Numbered from the stretch's first letter, positions 1 to 7,554 are shown. The stretch: 64,000 bases of DNA from Treponema primitia ZAS-1 (GCF_000297095.1 NZ_AEEA01000037.1:62001-126000); one strand, 5' to 3'. Numbers and translations: made by a program. Notes: generated by a model not told the origin, from the sequence alone.

Positions 1-2
1 CC

Positions 3-122
3 GCTATAGAGGAGCTGGAACGCTATACCTACGAATCGCAGCAGGATCTTGTCGCCTGGATTCGGGAGCAGATAGATTTATCGGAGTTTGATCTAATCTG
101 TAAACGCCTGGATACCCGGTGA
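3..122 (+). CDS. 3' end of an unidentified gene (partial)
   Basis: One frame is open from the window edge to a TGA at 120-122 and encodes the last 39 residues of a protein that begins upstream of the window. The tail is charged and probably helical (EELERYTY, DLVAWIREQIDL, FDLICKRLDTR). I do not recognise the family. The stop codon lies inside the left outer arm of the nested palindrome that follows, so the gene ends directly in that repeat. Coding is inferred from the single open frame and protein-like composition. Confidence 0.5.
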   Translation, partial: AIEELERYTYESQQDLVAWIREQIDLSEFDLICKRLDTR

Positions 123-293
123 AGCCATGCGCAGACTGGGTTTTCGAAAGCACACAACTGGTCGGGGGGGCCTGTCAGGAAGGAAAGGTATGGGGCCTCC
201 CAGAGGGTCCCTCCATACCTTTCCTTCCTGACACCCCACTCCGTACTAATTGACGGTGTGCTTCCGTGCCTCGTGGGCGCATGGCTTCACCGG
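116..293. repeat. Nested palindrome E1 (three-tier inverted repeat)
   Basis: A 178-bp segment folds on itself in three tiers. The outer 17-bp arms at 116-132 and 277-293 are perfect inverted copies. Inner 8-bp arms lie at 148-155 and 256-263. A perfect 20-bp stem lies at 174-193 and 213-232 around a 19-nt loop. The left outer arm includes the stop codon of the preceding gene. No T-tract follows, so this is more than a simple terminator. The architecture matches E2 (435-609) and resembles the elements near 53 and 55 kb, although the sequences differ. Confidence 0.85.
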
Positions 294-434
294 GCTGGTT
301 CGCAGAACCGGTGTGGCAGGGTGGGTAGATGGACCTGCTTAGCCTTGCCACTAAATTGCGCTTTTAGCTATGCGGTTCGCCAAACTACGTTTCTAACTAA
401 ACCCCAAGCGGCATACATCGTTATGCGAAATAGG
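294..434. other. Spacer between two palindromes, no gene seen
   Basis: About 140 bases between E1 and E2. The short open frames here have poor composition and run into the palindromes, so I do not call a gene. The stretch near 352-366 contains an AAATTGCGCTTTT core that resembles the reverse complement of the dispersed repeat found near 53, 55.6 and 58.8 kb, but the match is too short to assign. Confidence 0.4.
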
Positions 435-609
435 CCCCCTATGGACCCCCTAAACGGCTCGGGAACGCACAACAGGATCCGTTATCGGGGGTGACAGTGG
501 GGAAAATATCAGGGGGACCCTTTGGGGGTTCCTGATATTTTCTCCAGCTGGCAGGACCCCATACTTCGTTTCAGTGCGTTCCCGGTAACCTAATCGGGTC
601 CATAGGGGG
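435..609. repeat. Nested palindrome E2 (three-tier inverted repeat)
   Basis: A 175-bp segment with perfect 14-bp outer arms (435-448 and 596-609), 11-bp middle arms (460-470 and 574-584) and a 12-bp inner stem (502-513 and 531-542). Its right edge is 8 bp before the -35 box of the metN promoter, so it may also insulate that promoter from upstream transcription. It has the same size and tier layout as E1, 140 bp away, but a different sequence. Confidence 0.85.
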
Positions 610-617
610 TCGGGCTA

Positions 618-646
618 TTGACATTTTTTTTGGCATTGTCTATATT
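618..646 (+). promoter_or_regulatory. Sigma-70-type promoter for metNIQ
   Basis: A consensus -35 hexamer TTGACA (618-623) and a near-consensus -10 hexamer TATATT (641-646) are separated by exactly 17 bp. Transcription would begin near 653, leaving an untranslated leader of about 110 nt before metN. I looked for a SAM-type riboswitch in the leader and saw no convincing core. Confidence 0.75.
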
Positions 647-765
647 ACTAGTATTCTGATATGTTTTATATGATATATCGGCTAGGATATACAAGAAGGG
701 TGGTATCAATTCTATGGCTTTTCGTAATATGGTTAGCTATTCCATATATTAAAGAGGAAAAGCTC

Positions 766-1485
766 ATGATTACCGTTAAGGGAGTATCAAAACAATATGC
801 CTCGGTGTCCGCCCTTCAAACTGTGGACCTTAGTATCCCCACAGGAGGTATTTACGGCATTATCGGGAGAAGCGGCGCCGGGAAATCGACCCTGCTGCGG
901 ATACTGAGCCTCCTGGAGGCCCCGGACAGCGGGGAAGTGTTTTACGGGGATGAACGGGTGGATAGTCTGAGGGGCAGGGAGCTTTTGTTAAGGCGGCGGC
1001 GGATGGGTATGATTTTTCAGAATTTTAACCTCCTGGGCTCCCGGAATGTGGCGGGGAATATCGCCTATCCCCTGGAAATTGCGGGACTTCATAAGAAGCA
1101 GATCCAGGAACGGGTGGATGAGCTGCTGGAATTAGTGGATATACGGGATAAACGAAAGGCCCGGCTCCGGGAACTTTCCGGCGGACAGAAGCAGCGGGTG
1201 GCCATAGCCCGGGCCCTGGCGGCAAAACCGGAGGTGCTTTTCTGCGATGAGGCGACCAGTTCCCTGGATCCCCAGACGACCCGGTCCATACTTTCCTTGA
1301 TCCGGGATCTCCACGAGAAGCTGCATATTACGGTAGCCCTGGTTACCCACCAGATGGAGGTTATCCGGGCGGTGTGCCAGGAAGTGGCGGTGATGGAAGG
1401 GGGGCGCATTGTGGAAACCGGAAGCGTAGAGGCGGTATTCGAGGCGCCGAAGACTGGGGCCGCAAAGGAGTTGATCCATGGATAA
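766..1485 (+). CDS. metN: Methionine ABC transporter ATP-binding protein MetN
   Basis: The ATPase of a MetNIQ-type importer for methionine (D- and L-, sometimes methionine derivatives), acting on the cytoplasmic face of the inner membrane. The 239-residue protein shows Walker A GRSGAGKST (34-42), Q-loop FQNF (84-87), signature LSGGQ (137-141) and Walker B VLFCDEA (157-163). I start it at 766, after AAAGAGGAAA, not at the in-frame ATG at 661, because the extra 35 residues are hydrophobic and unlike the family. Typical MetN has about 340 residues with a C-terminal ligand-sensing NIL domain; this one stops after the ATPase core, so that feedback domain is absent. It overlaps metI by 8 bp, implying translational coupling. 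Confidence 0.9.
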   Translation: MITVKGVSKQYASVSALQTVDLSIPTGGIYGIIGRSGAGKSTLLRILSLLEAPDSGEVFYGDERVDSLRGRELLLRRRRMGMIFQNFNLLGSRNVAGNIAYPLEIAGLHKKQIQERVDELLELVDIRDKRKARLRELSGGQKQRVAIARALAAKPEVLFCDEATSSLDPQTTRSILSLIRDLHEKLHITVALVTHQMEVIRAVCQEVAVMEGGRIVETGSVEAVFEAPKTGAAKELIHG

Positions 1486-2146
1486 GGAAAAACTGTTTGC
1501 CCTCCTGAGCCTCCTCCCCCAGGCCACGGCGGATACGGTCTACATGACCCTGGCCTCCGCGCTTTTTGCCTGCATCCTGGGCTTCCCCCTGGGGGCCTTT
1601 CTCTACTGCACTTCCCCCGCAGGGCTTAGTCCCCGGACACTGCCCTACAATGCGCTGTCCCGTATCGTGAACCTGTTCCGTTCCCTTCCGTTTATCATCC
1701 TGATGATCCTGCTCATCCCCCTGTCCCGGTTCATCATCGGTACCAGTATCGGGCCCACGGCGGTGATAATCCCCCTGTCCATTGCGGCGGCCCCCTTTGT
1801 GGCACGGATCGTGGAGGCGGCCCTCTCTGAAGTTGACGGCGGGGTACTGGTTGCGGCAAAGGCCATGGGGTCCACCAATATGCAGATCATCCGGAAGGTG
1901 CTGATCCCCGAAGCCCTGCCGGCCCTGGTTTCCGGTCTGGCCCTGACCATCATCAACCTGATCGGCTACTCCGCCATGGCCGGGGCTATAGGCGGCGGCG
2001 GACTGGGGGATCTGGCCATACGGTACGGTTACTACCGGTTCAGGACCGATGTAACCATTGCGGCGGTGATCATCATCCTGATCCTCGTAGAAATAGTGCA
2101 GCTTACCGGCACCGCAGTAAGCCGCAGTTTGTTATCGAAACGATAA
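1478..2146 (+). CDS. metI: Methionine ABC transporter permease MetI
   Basis: Inner-membrane permease of the methionine importer. The 222-residue protein has about five hydrophobic segments, and an EAA-type loop around ALSEVDGGVLVAAKAMGST that would dock MetN. Length matches the family (about 217). The start overlaps the end of metN by 8 bp, and a ribosome-binding-like GGAG lies within the metN coding region upstream. It is followed after 65 bp by the binding-protein gene. Its place between metN and metQ, plus the sequence, makes the assignment firm. Confidence 0.92.
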   Translation: MDKEKLFALLSLLPQATADTVYMTLASALFACILGFPLGAFLYCTSPAGLSPRTLPYNALSRIVNLFRSLPFIILMILLIPLSRFIIGTSIGPTAVIIPLSIAAAPFVARIVEAALSEVDGGVLVAAKAMGSTNMQIIRKVLIPEALPALVSGLALTIINLIGYSAMAGAIGGGGLGDLAIRYGYYRFRTDVTIAAVIIILILVEIVQLTGTAVSRSLLSKR

Positions 2147-2211
2147 ATTTCCCCGGGGAATCCCGAAGGAAATCTATTGAAATATTTTTTAATTCCATAA
2201 GGAGGAATTAC

Positions 2212-3045
2212 ATGAAAAACACACGAAGTGTGAAGATTTTTGTTGGCCTGCTCATTGCGGGCGCCCTGGTTTTCGGTCTGAACCAACCGGTACACGCCGG
2301 CGGTAAAAAAGAGGCAGCCGGCTCGGGGAGTACCCTTACGGTGGGGGCCACCCCGGTTCCCCATGCGGAACTGCTCAACCTGGTCAAGGAGGATCTGGCG
2401 GCAAAGGGTATTACCCTCAAGGTGGTGGAATTCACCGACTATGTGACCCCCAACACGGCCCTCATTGCGGGGGATCTGGACGCCAACTTCTTCCAGCACA
2501 TTCCCTACCTGGCAAGCAACGCCGAGTGGAACGCCGCCCTGATTTCCGCCTTTGGGGTTCATATTGAACCCTTCGGGATCTATTCCAATTCCATCAAGGA
2601 TATTGCGGATCTTAAAGAAGGCGCCACCATTGCCATTCCCAACGATCCCTCCAACGGCGGCCGGGCTCTGTTGCTGCTTCAATCCAAGGGCATCATCACC
2701 CTCAAGGCTGATGCGGGCATAACCGCCACCATCCAGGATATTACTGCCAATCCCAAGAACCTGAAGTTCCGGGAACTTGAGGCTGCCCAGCTTCCCCGGT
2801 CCCTGGCGGACGTGGATGCCGCGGCCATCAACGGTAACTACGCCCTGGAAGCGGGTCTCAACCCCGCCAAGGATGCCCTGATCATTGAGGGAGCGGACTC
2901 CCCCTATGTAAACATCGTGGTGGTGAAAAAGGGTAACGAAAATGACAGCCGGATACAGGCCCTATCACAGGCCCTACGGTCCGCGAAGATCAAGGACTAC
3001 ATCACCAAGACCTGGACCGACGGAAGCGTGGTAGCGATTTTCTAG
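2212..3045 (+). CDS. metQ: Methionine-binding periplasmic protein MetQ (NlpA family)
   Basis: Substrate-binding component of the methionine importer. The 277-residue protein opens with a signal peptide (MKNTRSVKIF then a hydrophobic core) and a likely signal-peptidase I site near VHA-GG at residue 29. No lipobox cysteine is present, unlike many MetQ lipoproteins. The mature part has NlpA-family features such as VGATPVPHAELL and the DANFFQHIPYL block. A strong ribosome site (AAGGAGGAA, from 2199) precedes the ATG. The last 20 coding bases (3025-3044) recur at 3639-3658, on the far side of the hicAB genes, so the gene's 3' end bounds an insertion. Confidence 0.92.
   Translation: MKNTRSVKIFVGLLIAGALVFGLNQPVHAGGKKEAAGSGSTLTVGATPVPHAELLNLVKEDLAAKGITLKVVEFTDYVTPNTALIAGDLDANFFQHIPYLASNAEWNAALISAFGVHIEPFGIYSNSIKDIADLKEGATIAIPNDPSNGGRALLLLQSKGIITLKADAGITATIQDITANPKNLKFRELEAAQLPRSLADVDAAAINGNYALEAGLNPAKDALIIEGADSPYVNIVVVKKGNENDSRIQALSQALRSAKIKDYITKTWTDGSVVAIF
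3025..3044 (+). repeat. Left copy of 20-bp direct repeat flanking hicAB
   Basis: The sequence agcgtggtagcgattttcta forms the last codons of metQ and its stop. An identical copy lies at 3639-3658. Between them lie a terminator and hicA-hicB. Site-specific integration at a gene's 3' end, or a duplication event, leaves this kind of flanking pair. Confidence 0.85.
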
Positions 3046-3078
3046 AACCCGATTGTTCATACCCTATGGTATGTGTAT

Positions 3079-3109
3079 AAAAAAGCCGCCCGATTAGGCG
3101 GCTTTTTTT
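3079..3109. terminator. Bidirectional intrinsic terminator
   Basis: A GCCGCC/GGCGGC stem (3085-3090 and 3097-3102) with a 6-nt loop is flanked by an A-run on the left and a T-run on the right. It can stop transcription from metQ on the plus strand and from hicB on the minus strand. It lies inside the segment bounded by the 20-bp direct repeats, so it probably arrived with hicAB. Confidence 0.88.
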
Positions 3110-3126
3110 GGGATCGGGGGGCCGAT

Positions 3127-3336
3127 TTATGCGTAGAGTAATTTGCCCTTAGGAACAGGAATATCCCGACCCAAAAGGTGAGCCGTTTCAAGCCATTCAA
3201 AGATGACCACATCGGCATTTTGAACCGCTTCGCTGTAGGATTGACCATCGGCCATACATCCGGCTAATTCCGGAACTTCCGCAATGTACGCATTATCAAT
3301 ATCGCTCCAATAAACAATAATTTCATATTTATTCAT
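3127..3336 (-). CDS. hicB: HicB-family antitoxin
   Basis: Likely antitoxin of a HicAB type II module. The 69-residue protein has the HicB partial RNase-H-like fold signature: YEIIVYWSDIDNAYIAEVPE, then LAGCMADGQSYSEAVQNA. It lacks the C-terminal DNA-binding extension found in longer HicB proteins. Its start overlaps the end of hicA by 8 bp, giving the usual toxin-first order. It would bind and inhibit HicA and may autoregulate the pair. Confidence 0.85.
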   Translation of the reverse strand: MNKYEIIVYWSDIDNAYIAEVPELAGCMADGQSYSEAVQNADVVIFEWLETAHLLGRDIPVPKGKLLYA

Positions 3337-3613
3337 GTGGTACCTCCAGTTGATACTTTACCATGATATTCCGCACCTGTTTCACTTGGTACGGTTTTGC
3401 CTGGGAACCATTCGGCTGGATATTGATAATTTCAGAAATATCCGGCCGGTAATATATATGATGGCTTCCTTTTATCCGTTCAGAGAAACCAAGGGCAAGC
3501 AATAAATGGGTGATTTCCGAGAACCTGAATGATTGGTCTTGCCTTCCGGATAAAATGCTCTGTACCAGTTTATCATACGTACCCATTACTGTTAAAAATA
3601 ACTTACCACACAT
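3329..3613 (-). CDS. hicA: HicA-family mRNA interferase toxin
   Basis: Likely toxin of the HicAB pair, an RNase that cleaves mRNA during stress. The 94-residue reading has a dsRBD-like fold and the diagnostic G-S-H-H motif with the catalytic His at 51-52 (GSHHIYY), then the HicA tail block PYQVKQVRNIM. The ATG at 3586 (product beginning MGTYDKL, 85 residues) may be the true start; neither start has a clear ribosome site. The gene points against metQ and the downstream folate gene and sits within the 20-bp direct repeats. Confidence 0.8.
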   Translation of the reverse strand: MCGKLFLTVMGTYDKLVQSILSGRQDQSFRFSEITHLLLALGFSERIKGSHHIYYRPDISEIINIQPNGSQAKPYQVKQVRNIMVKYQLEVPHE

Positions 3614-3638
3614 TTTTTAGCAAGGGCACGTCCTGAAT

Positions 3639-3658
3639 AGCGTGGTAGCGATTTTCTA
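3639..3658 (+). repeat. Right copy of 20-bp direct repeat flanking hicAB
   Basis: Identical to the last 20 coding bases of metQ (3025-3044). Outside this copy the sequence runs directly toward the folate gene at 3681. Removing 3045-3658 would leave an intact metQ ending 22-23 bp before that gene. Confidence 0.85.
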
Positions 3659-3680
3659 AAAACTTTGCTATCCTTGTTTC

Positions 3681-4292
3681 ATGGCGAGCCCTAAACAGGA
3701 ACTTCGAAAAACCCTAAGGCGGCAGCTTGCGGAACTCAGTCCGGAAATCTTCCGGAACGAAGGTATCCGGGCGGCGGAATTTATGGCGGCTTATCCAGCC
3801 TGGACGAACGCCGAAACGATATTGCTCTTCCTCTCCGCTCCCGGAGAAATCGAAACGGCGCCCCTTTTGGACCTGGCCTTTAAGCAGGGGAAAAAGGTTT
3901 TTCTGCCCAAGGTTGAGGGGGATATCGCGCGGTTTTTCCGTATCAAGTCTGCCGAGGGTCCCTGGCAAACCGGGGCTTTCGGTATACGGGAACCTTTAAT
4001 TGGAGAACTGTCCGAAGAGTTTCCATCCCCGGCCGGGAAAATTCATACCCCTGGCGAGAAGGCAGCGCTGATGGTAGTGCCTGGCATGGCCTTCGATAAG
4101 CAGGGCAACCGCATGGGCCATGGCAAGGGGTATTACGACAAGTTTTTCGCCAAGCTGGACGGGCTCGGCGTGCCCTATATTAGGGTGGCGCTTTGTCTGG
4201 AACAACAGATACTGCCCGAAGTGCCGACCGATCCTTGGGATAAAAAGATGGATACCATTTGCTCCGGAGCGGGTTTAATGAGTATTTTATAG
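3681..4292 (+). CDS. 5-formyltetrahydrofolate cyclo-ligase
   Basis: Converts 5-formyl-THF to 5,10-methenyl-THF with ATP, returning stored folate to one-carbon metabolism in the cytoplasm. The 203-residue length fits the family. The N-terminal basic block KQELRKTLRRQL and the nucleotide/folate signature GNRMGHGKGYYD (142-153) are clear. No good ribosome site precedes the ATG (ATCCTTGTTTC), which fits a gene once translated in an operon with metQ and now cut off by the hicAB segment. It overlaps the alternative upstream start of the next frame, but the next gene most likely starts at 4322. Confidence 0.9.
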   Translation: MASPKQELRKTLRRQLAELSPEIFRNEGIRAAEFMAAYPAWTNAETILLFLSAPGEIETAPLLDLAFKQGKKVFLPKVEGDIARFFRIKSAEGPWQTGAFGIREPLIGELSEEFPSPAGKIHTPGEKAALMVVPGMAFDKQGNRMGHGKGYYDKFFAKLDGLGVPYIRVALCLEQQILPEVPTDPWDKKMDTICSGAGLMSIL

Positions 4293-4321
4293 TAATAGAA
4301 ACAAACACAAAGGCGGAACAC

Positions 4322-4909
4322 ATGGGTAGGATAAAAAGCGCTCTGGAATTGGCCCTGGAAAGGACCGAATCCGTAAAGAGCGATAAGGGCACCATTGATC
4401 AGTTTGAGGCAAAGCAGCGGGGGAAAAAGCTGGCCAATGCTTTTTTGGAGAATCCCAAGGACGGGCTGGAGGGGGAATTGAAAAAGACCCCCAAGGAACA
4501 GCTGGGAGCTCTGAAACAGGGCATATTCGATGTGCTTATTGCCCAGGTTACCCTTCCGATTACCAAGGATGATGAAAAACGGATCGAAACCGCCGGGAAG
4601 GGCCTCCAGGCGGTGATTGGGGATTCCCGTTTCGGGGGGTTGTACAAACAATTCCTTCAGGCGCTTTCCCAGTATTTAGGCGAACTGGCCCAGTACGACG
4701 AAGCCATACGCCGGCAGTATGCCCCCAAGCTACGCCAAAAGGAAGAAGAACTGGCCCGGCGCCTTGGCCGGCATGTGCAGATAGACCCCTTCCAGGACCC
4801 GGAATTCGTGGCATTTTACAATCAGAACATGAACGCCCTCAAGGGTAACTACCAGGCTATGGCGGATGAGGTCCGGAAACAGGCGGCGGAGCTGTTTGGA
4901 CAGCCCTGA
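4322..4909 (+). CDS. Conserved hypothetical protein, helical
   Basis: A 195-residue cytoplasmic protein without signal peptide or membrane segment. I start it at ATG 4322, preceded by AAGGCGG, not at the in-frame 4259, which lies inside the preceding gene. The sequence is rich in Lys, Glu, Gln and Ala and predicted mostly helical (LELALERTESV, AKQRGKKLANAFLENP, RQKEEELARRLGRHV). I do not recognise the family with confidence; it looks like a spirochaete-specific protein. It lies 29 bp after the folate gene, so the two may be cotranscribed, and it converges on the CapA-like gene with only 2 bp between. Confidence 0.7.
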   Translation: MGRIKSALELALERTESVKSDKGTIDQFEAKQRGKKLANAFLENPKDGLEGELKKTPKEQLGALKQGIFDVLIAQVTLPITKDDEKRIETAGKGLQAVIGDSRFGGLYKQFLQALSQYLGELAQYDEAIRRQYAPKLRQKEEELARRLGRHVQIDPFQDPEFVAFYNQNMNALKGNYQAMADEVRKQAAELFGQP

Positions 4910-4911
4910 CC

Positions 4912-6405
4912 TTACCTGGACCGGGTATAAAAAGTTTTAAGCTCCTCCATGGGGGCAATTTTTGTCCGGGGGCCGGACAGGGTAAGGGGAAGGGGCTCGA
5001 TGTAGACAAGCCTTTCCCCCAGAAATCCCAGCTGTAAAAAAAGCCCCTCATCCCCGCCGCCGGTATTTTCCATCCCCGCAAAGACAAAATTCCCCAGGGA
5101 CCAGAAGATGGGCTTACCGTCAATCCACTCAAAGCCCTGAACGATGTGGGGATGGGAGCCGATGATGATATCCGCCCCGGCCTTGATCAGCTCCGTGTAT
5201 ATGCCCCGGGTCCGGGCGTCCGGCGCGGTGGTCCACTCGCTGCCCCCATGGAAGAACACCATGTCCAGGGCTTCGGTGGAAAACCTTTCCTTCAGCTTGT
5301 CCGCTCCGCCCCGGCCGGCATGGAGTATCCCCGGTTTGTTTTCCCCGGCGGTTATAGAAAGGCCATCCCAGCCGCTGGCTTCACGGGGATAGGATGCTAT
5401 GCCAAAAGCATGAACCGGGAGAAGCCCCGTTCCGTCCCCGGTAAACACAAAGGGCGATGCGGCGGCTTCCAGGTTCCGCCCCGCGCCAAGTATGCCGATA
5501 CCGGCGGCTTCCAGGTGGCTCAGGGTATCCAGAAAAGCATCGGGGCCGAAATCGTAGATATGGTTATTGGCCAGGAGCACCGCGTCAATACCCGCTTGCT
5601 GCAAAGCTCCGGCCATTACCGGGGGAAAGCGGAAGTTGTAGGTCTTCTCCACCCTGCTTCCCCGGCTGCTCACCGCTCCTTCCAGGTTCACGATAGCAAG
5701 GTCCGCCGCCATAAACAGACCGGCGGTTTCTCCAAAGATTCCCCCGGGCCCTTCCCGGAGGAGTATGTCCCCGGCGCCGCGGCCCAGCATCAGGTCGCCG
5801 GCAGTGGCAAGCCAGAACAGCCGGGGTCTGGTTTCCAGCAGCGGATCCGCCGCCAGGAGCCGCTCCCGTAATAGGGTTTCAATTTCTATCCTCAGAGACT
5901 CTACCCTAGCCTCTTTTTTTCTATCCCGACCTCCCTGCCCTTCCGTATCTGCCGGGAACCGTGCCCTGGTTTCCCAGATCAGGGGGTAACCCTCATCTCC
6001 AGCCGAAAGGCCATCCACCCGGAGGGCTATCATCGGGGGGGATAATTCCCGCAGGGGTACCAGGGTCTCCGCTCCGGCCAGACAGGCTTCGAGGGTGGTA
6101 TCCCTCCGGCCATTCTGGGCAGTATCCCGGGGAACCAGGTAGGTCCTGGATAGGGTAAAGGCTTCGCTATGGGAAACGTCGTTATTTTCAACTTCAAACT
6201 GCCATTGGGAATAGAGCTCCAGGGTCAAATCCCGGACGATGCTATCCGGCTGGACCAGACTCAGGTCTGATGGAAGCTGGTTCGCCCCTTCAAGGAGCCC
6301 CTGGGTGAAGGAATACGCAGTTTGAAACTCCGCTTCACGAAAATTCGCTTCCAAGGGGGTAGCTTCCGAGAAATTACGGCCAATAATCCCCAGGGTGATC
6401 AACAT
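4912..6405 (-). CDS. CapA-family (PGA_cap) metallophosphatase-like protein
   Basis: A 497-residue protein whose C-terminal part from about residue 200 is a CapA/PgsA-type calcineurin-like domain: GDLMLG (203-208), VNLEGA (239-244), ANNH (279-282), later HGGSEW, GSHPHIVQG and SLGNFVF. The family is linked to poly-gamma-glutamate capsule or to metallophosphatases of unknown substrate. The N-terminal 190 residues are unassigned. The first ATG is at 6405, but the same frame continues upstream through a lipoprotein-like signal (FLFLIFLSFSS then Cys, codons about 6453-6418) with no ATG, GTG or TTG before a TGA at 6514-6516. The true protein is therefore probably a lipoprotein with an unusual or lost start codon. 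Confidence 0.82.
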   Translation of the reverse strand: MLITLGIIGRNFSEATPLEANFREAEFQTAYSFTQGLLEGANQLPSDLSLVQPDSIVRDLTLELYSQWQFEVENNDVSHSEAFTLSRTYLVPRDTAQNGRRDTTLEACLAGAETLVPLRELSPPMIALRVDGLSAGDEGYPLIWETRARFPADTEGQGGRDRKKEARVESLRIEIETLLRERLLAADPLLETRPRLFWLATAGDLMLGRGAGDILLREGPGGIFGETAGLFMAADLAIVNLEGAVSSRGSRVEKTYNFRFPPVMAGALQQAGIDAVLLANNHIYDFGPDAFLDTLSHLEAAGIGILGAGRNLEAAASPFVFTGDGTGLLPVHAFGIASYPREASGWDGLSITAGENKPGILHAGRGGADKLKERFSTEALDMVFFHGGSEWTTAPDARTRGIYTELIKAGADIIIGSHPHIVQGFEWIDGKPIFWSLGNFVFAGMENTGGGDEGLFLQLGFLGERLVYIEPLPLTLSGPRTKIAPMEELKTFYTRSR

Positions 6406-6491
6406 TGGACCCTTACAGGACGAAAAGCTGAGAAAAATTAGGAATAAAAAGACGGAAAGCTTCGGCGACGGGCGCGTTTTCGCTCTAGTCC

Positions 6492-6683
6492 CTAGACCTT
6501 TTTGGTGATATAGTCACTTTTAAGGCAGCGGGCGCAGATCTTAAGGGTTACCGTGGTACCCTGAATTTCGGTCTTTATCTTGAGTAAATTCGGCTTCCAG
6601 GTACGCCGGGTATGATTCTTTGCGTGGCTTACCTTATTTCCGGTGATGGTGTGCTTGCCGCAAATATCGCAGGTACGGGACAT
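6492..6683 (-). CDS. rpmB: 50S ribosomal protein L28
   Basis: Large-subunit ribosomal protein of 63 residues, the expected length. It opens MSRTCDICGK and keeps two Cys pairs (C5/C8 and C50/C53) typical of the zinc-binding form of L28, with basic central segments such as HAKNHTRRTWKPNL. A ribosome site GAAAGGAAGG precedes the ATG. Its own promoter lies just upstream at 6725-6753. The 3' end is followed at once by the reading frame of the CapA-like gene, which may be cotranscribed. Confidence 0.95.
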   Translation of the reverse strand: MSRTCDICGKHTITGNKVSHAKNHTRRTWKPNLLKIKTEIQGTTVTLKICARCLKSDYITKKV

Positions 6684-6724
6684 AATAACCTTCCTTTCGG
6701 AGTAAATTGCTCTATGAGTTTAGT

Positions 6725-6753
6725 AGTATAGCGGAAAATAAAAATAATGTAAA
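6725..6753 (-). promoter_or_regulatory. Sigma-70-type promoter for rpmB
   Basis: On the minus strand, TTTACA (6753-6748) and TATACT (6730-6725) are separated by 17 bp. Transcription would begin near 6718, about 35 nt before the rpmB start codon at 6683. Confidence 0.7.
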
Positions 6754-6806
6754 GTGAGATTCAAGACTTAAGATGATTTTCCGATATTAGTAAAGAGGAG
6801 AGTCTA

Positions 6807-7514
6807 ATGTTGCAACGAAAATCGTTCTACCTTGTGATAGCCGCCCTTGTTTTCGGCGGTTTATACCTTTGGGCGGGGGATAACGCGTCTTTTGTCGACC
6901 TTGGATTTTCTCCTGACGGCAGGGTGTATATGTTTGCCCAATACGGGGTCGAATCAAGAACCCTCAGACCCTGGGCGGATCTGGGGGTGGTGGATGTGCC
7001 CAGGAACAACTTTGTACCCGGAGGCAGGGTTTCTTATACCCATACCGATACGGTAGTCCCGGGTCAGGATGGCTCCGGCGCCCTGTTCAGGCTCATTACC
7101 CAGAATAGTACCCTGGCGGATCGCTACGGGATCAATTTCCTTCGCCAGGGACAGCCCCTCTTTATTTCCCTGGAAACCTCTAATGGCCCGGGGGATGGCG
7201 GTGAGACCATCGAATTCCGGGATTTCCAGACCAATACATCCTACAAAGCCACGGTGATCCCTACCCTTGAAGGATACGGCGCCAATATGAAATCCTCCTT
7301 TGTTATCAATGTTGAAAAAACTGCCAGGGACGGTTCCAAACGGTCCTATACCGTGGGTACCCCCCAGATAAAGCGGCCCCTGATCAGCTCCTACCGTATA
7401 CGGAAAGTAATGACCGCCCCCCAGGATGGTTCACTTATTTTTGTAATCGAGATGAAGAAACCCGGGGAAGGGGGTTTTGATCTCCGTTACATGGTGGAAG
7501 CCCTGAAACTTTAA
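6807..7514 (+). CDS. Predicted secreted protein, probably DUF2259 family
   Basis: A 235-residue exported protein with an N-terminal signal (MLQRKSFYLVIAALVFGGLYLWA) and a probable cleavage after WA-GD. The mature N-terminus NASFVDLGFSPDGRVYMFAQYG resembles the DUF2259 secreted family; that link is from memory and moderate. The rest is beta-rich (GETIEFRDFQTNTSYKATVI). No catalytic motif is visible. A clear ribosome site (AAAGAGGAGA) precedes the ATG. It is followed after 71 bp by a lipoprotein gene on the same strand, so the two envelope proteins are probably coexpressed. Confidence 0.65.
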   Translation: MLQRKSFYLVIAALVFGGLYLWAGDNASFVDLGFSPDGRVYMFAQYGVESRTLRPWADLGVVDVPRNNFVPGGRVSYTHTDTVVPGQDGSGALFRLITQNSTLADRYGINFLRQGQPLFISLETSNGPGDGGETIEFRDFQTNTSYKATVIPTLEGYGANMKSSFVINVEKTARDGSKRSYTVGTPQIKRPLISSYRIRKVMTAPQDGSLIFVIEMKKPGEGGFDLRYMVEALKL

Positions 7515-7554
7515 AAAAACCTTCTTTTTTTCTCCCCGGGTAAAGCAAAAAATT

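Noticed and set aside
258..494. Short open frame of 78 codons between the palindromes
   Set aside because: It overlaps arms of E1 and E2, has no ribosome site and an unlikely composition.
116..609. Integron attC sites
   Set aside because: The palindromes are the right size class, but I saw no convincing R/L core sites and no integrase gene or cassette array.
653..765. SAM riboswitch in the metN leader
   Set aside because: The leader is long enough, but I could not find the conserved helices or a terminator stem; it is AT-rich and plain.
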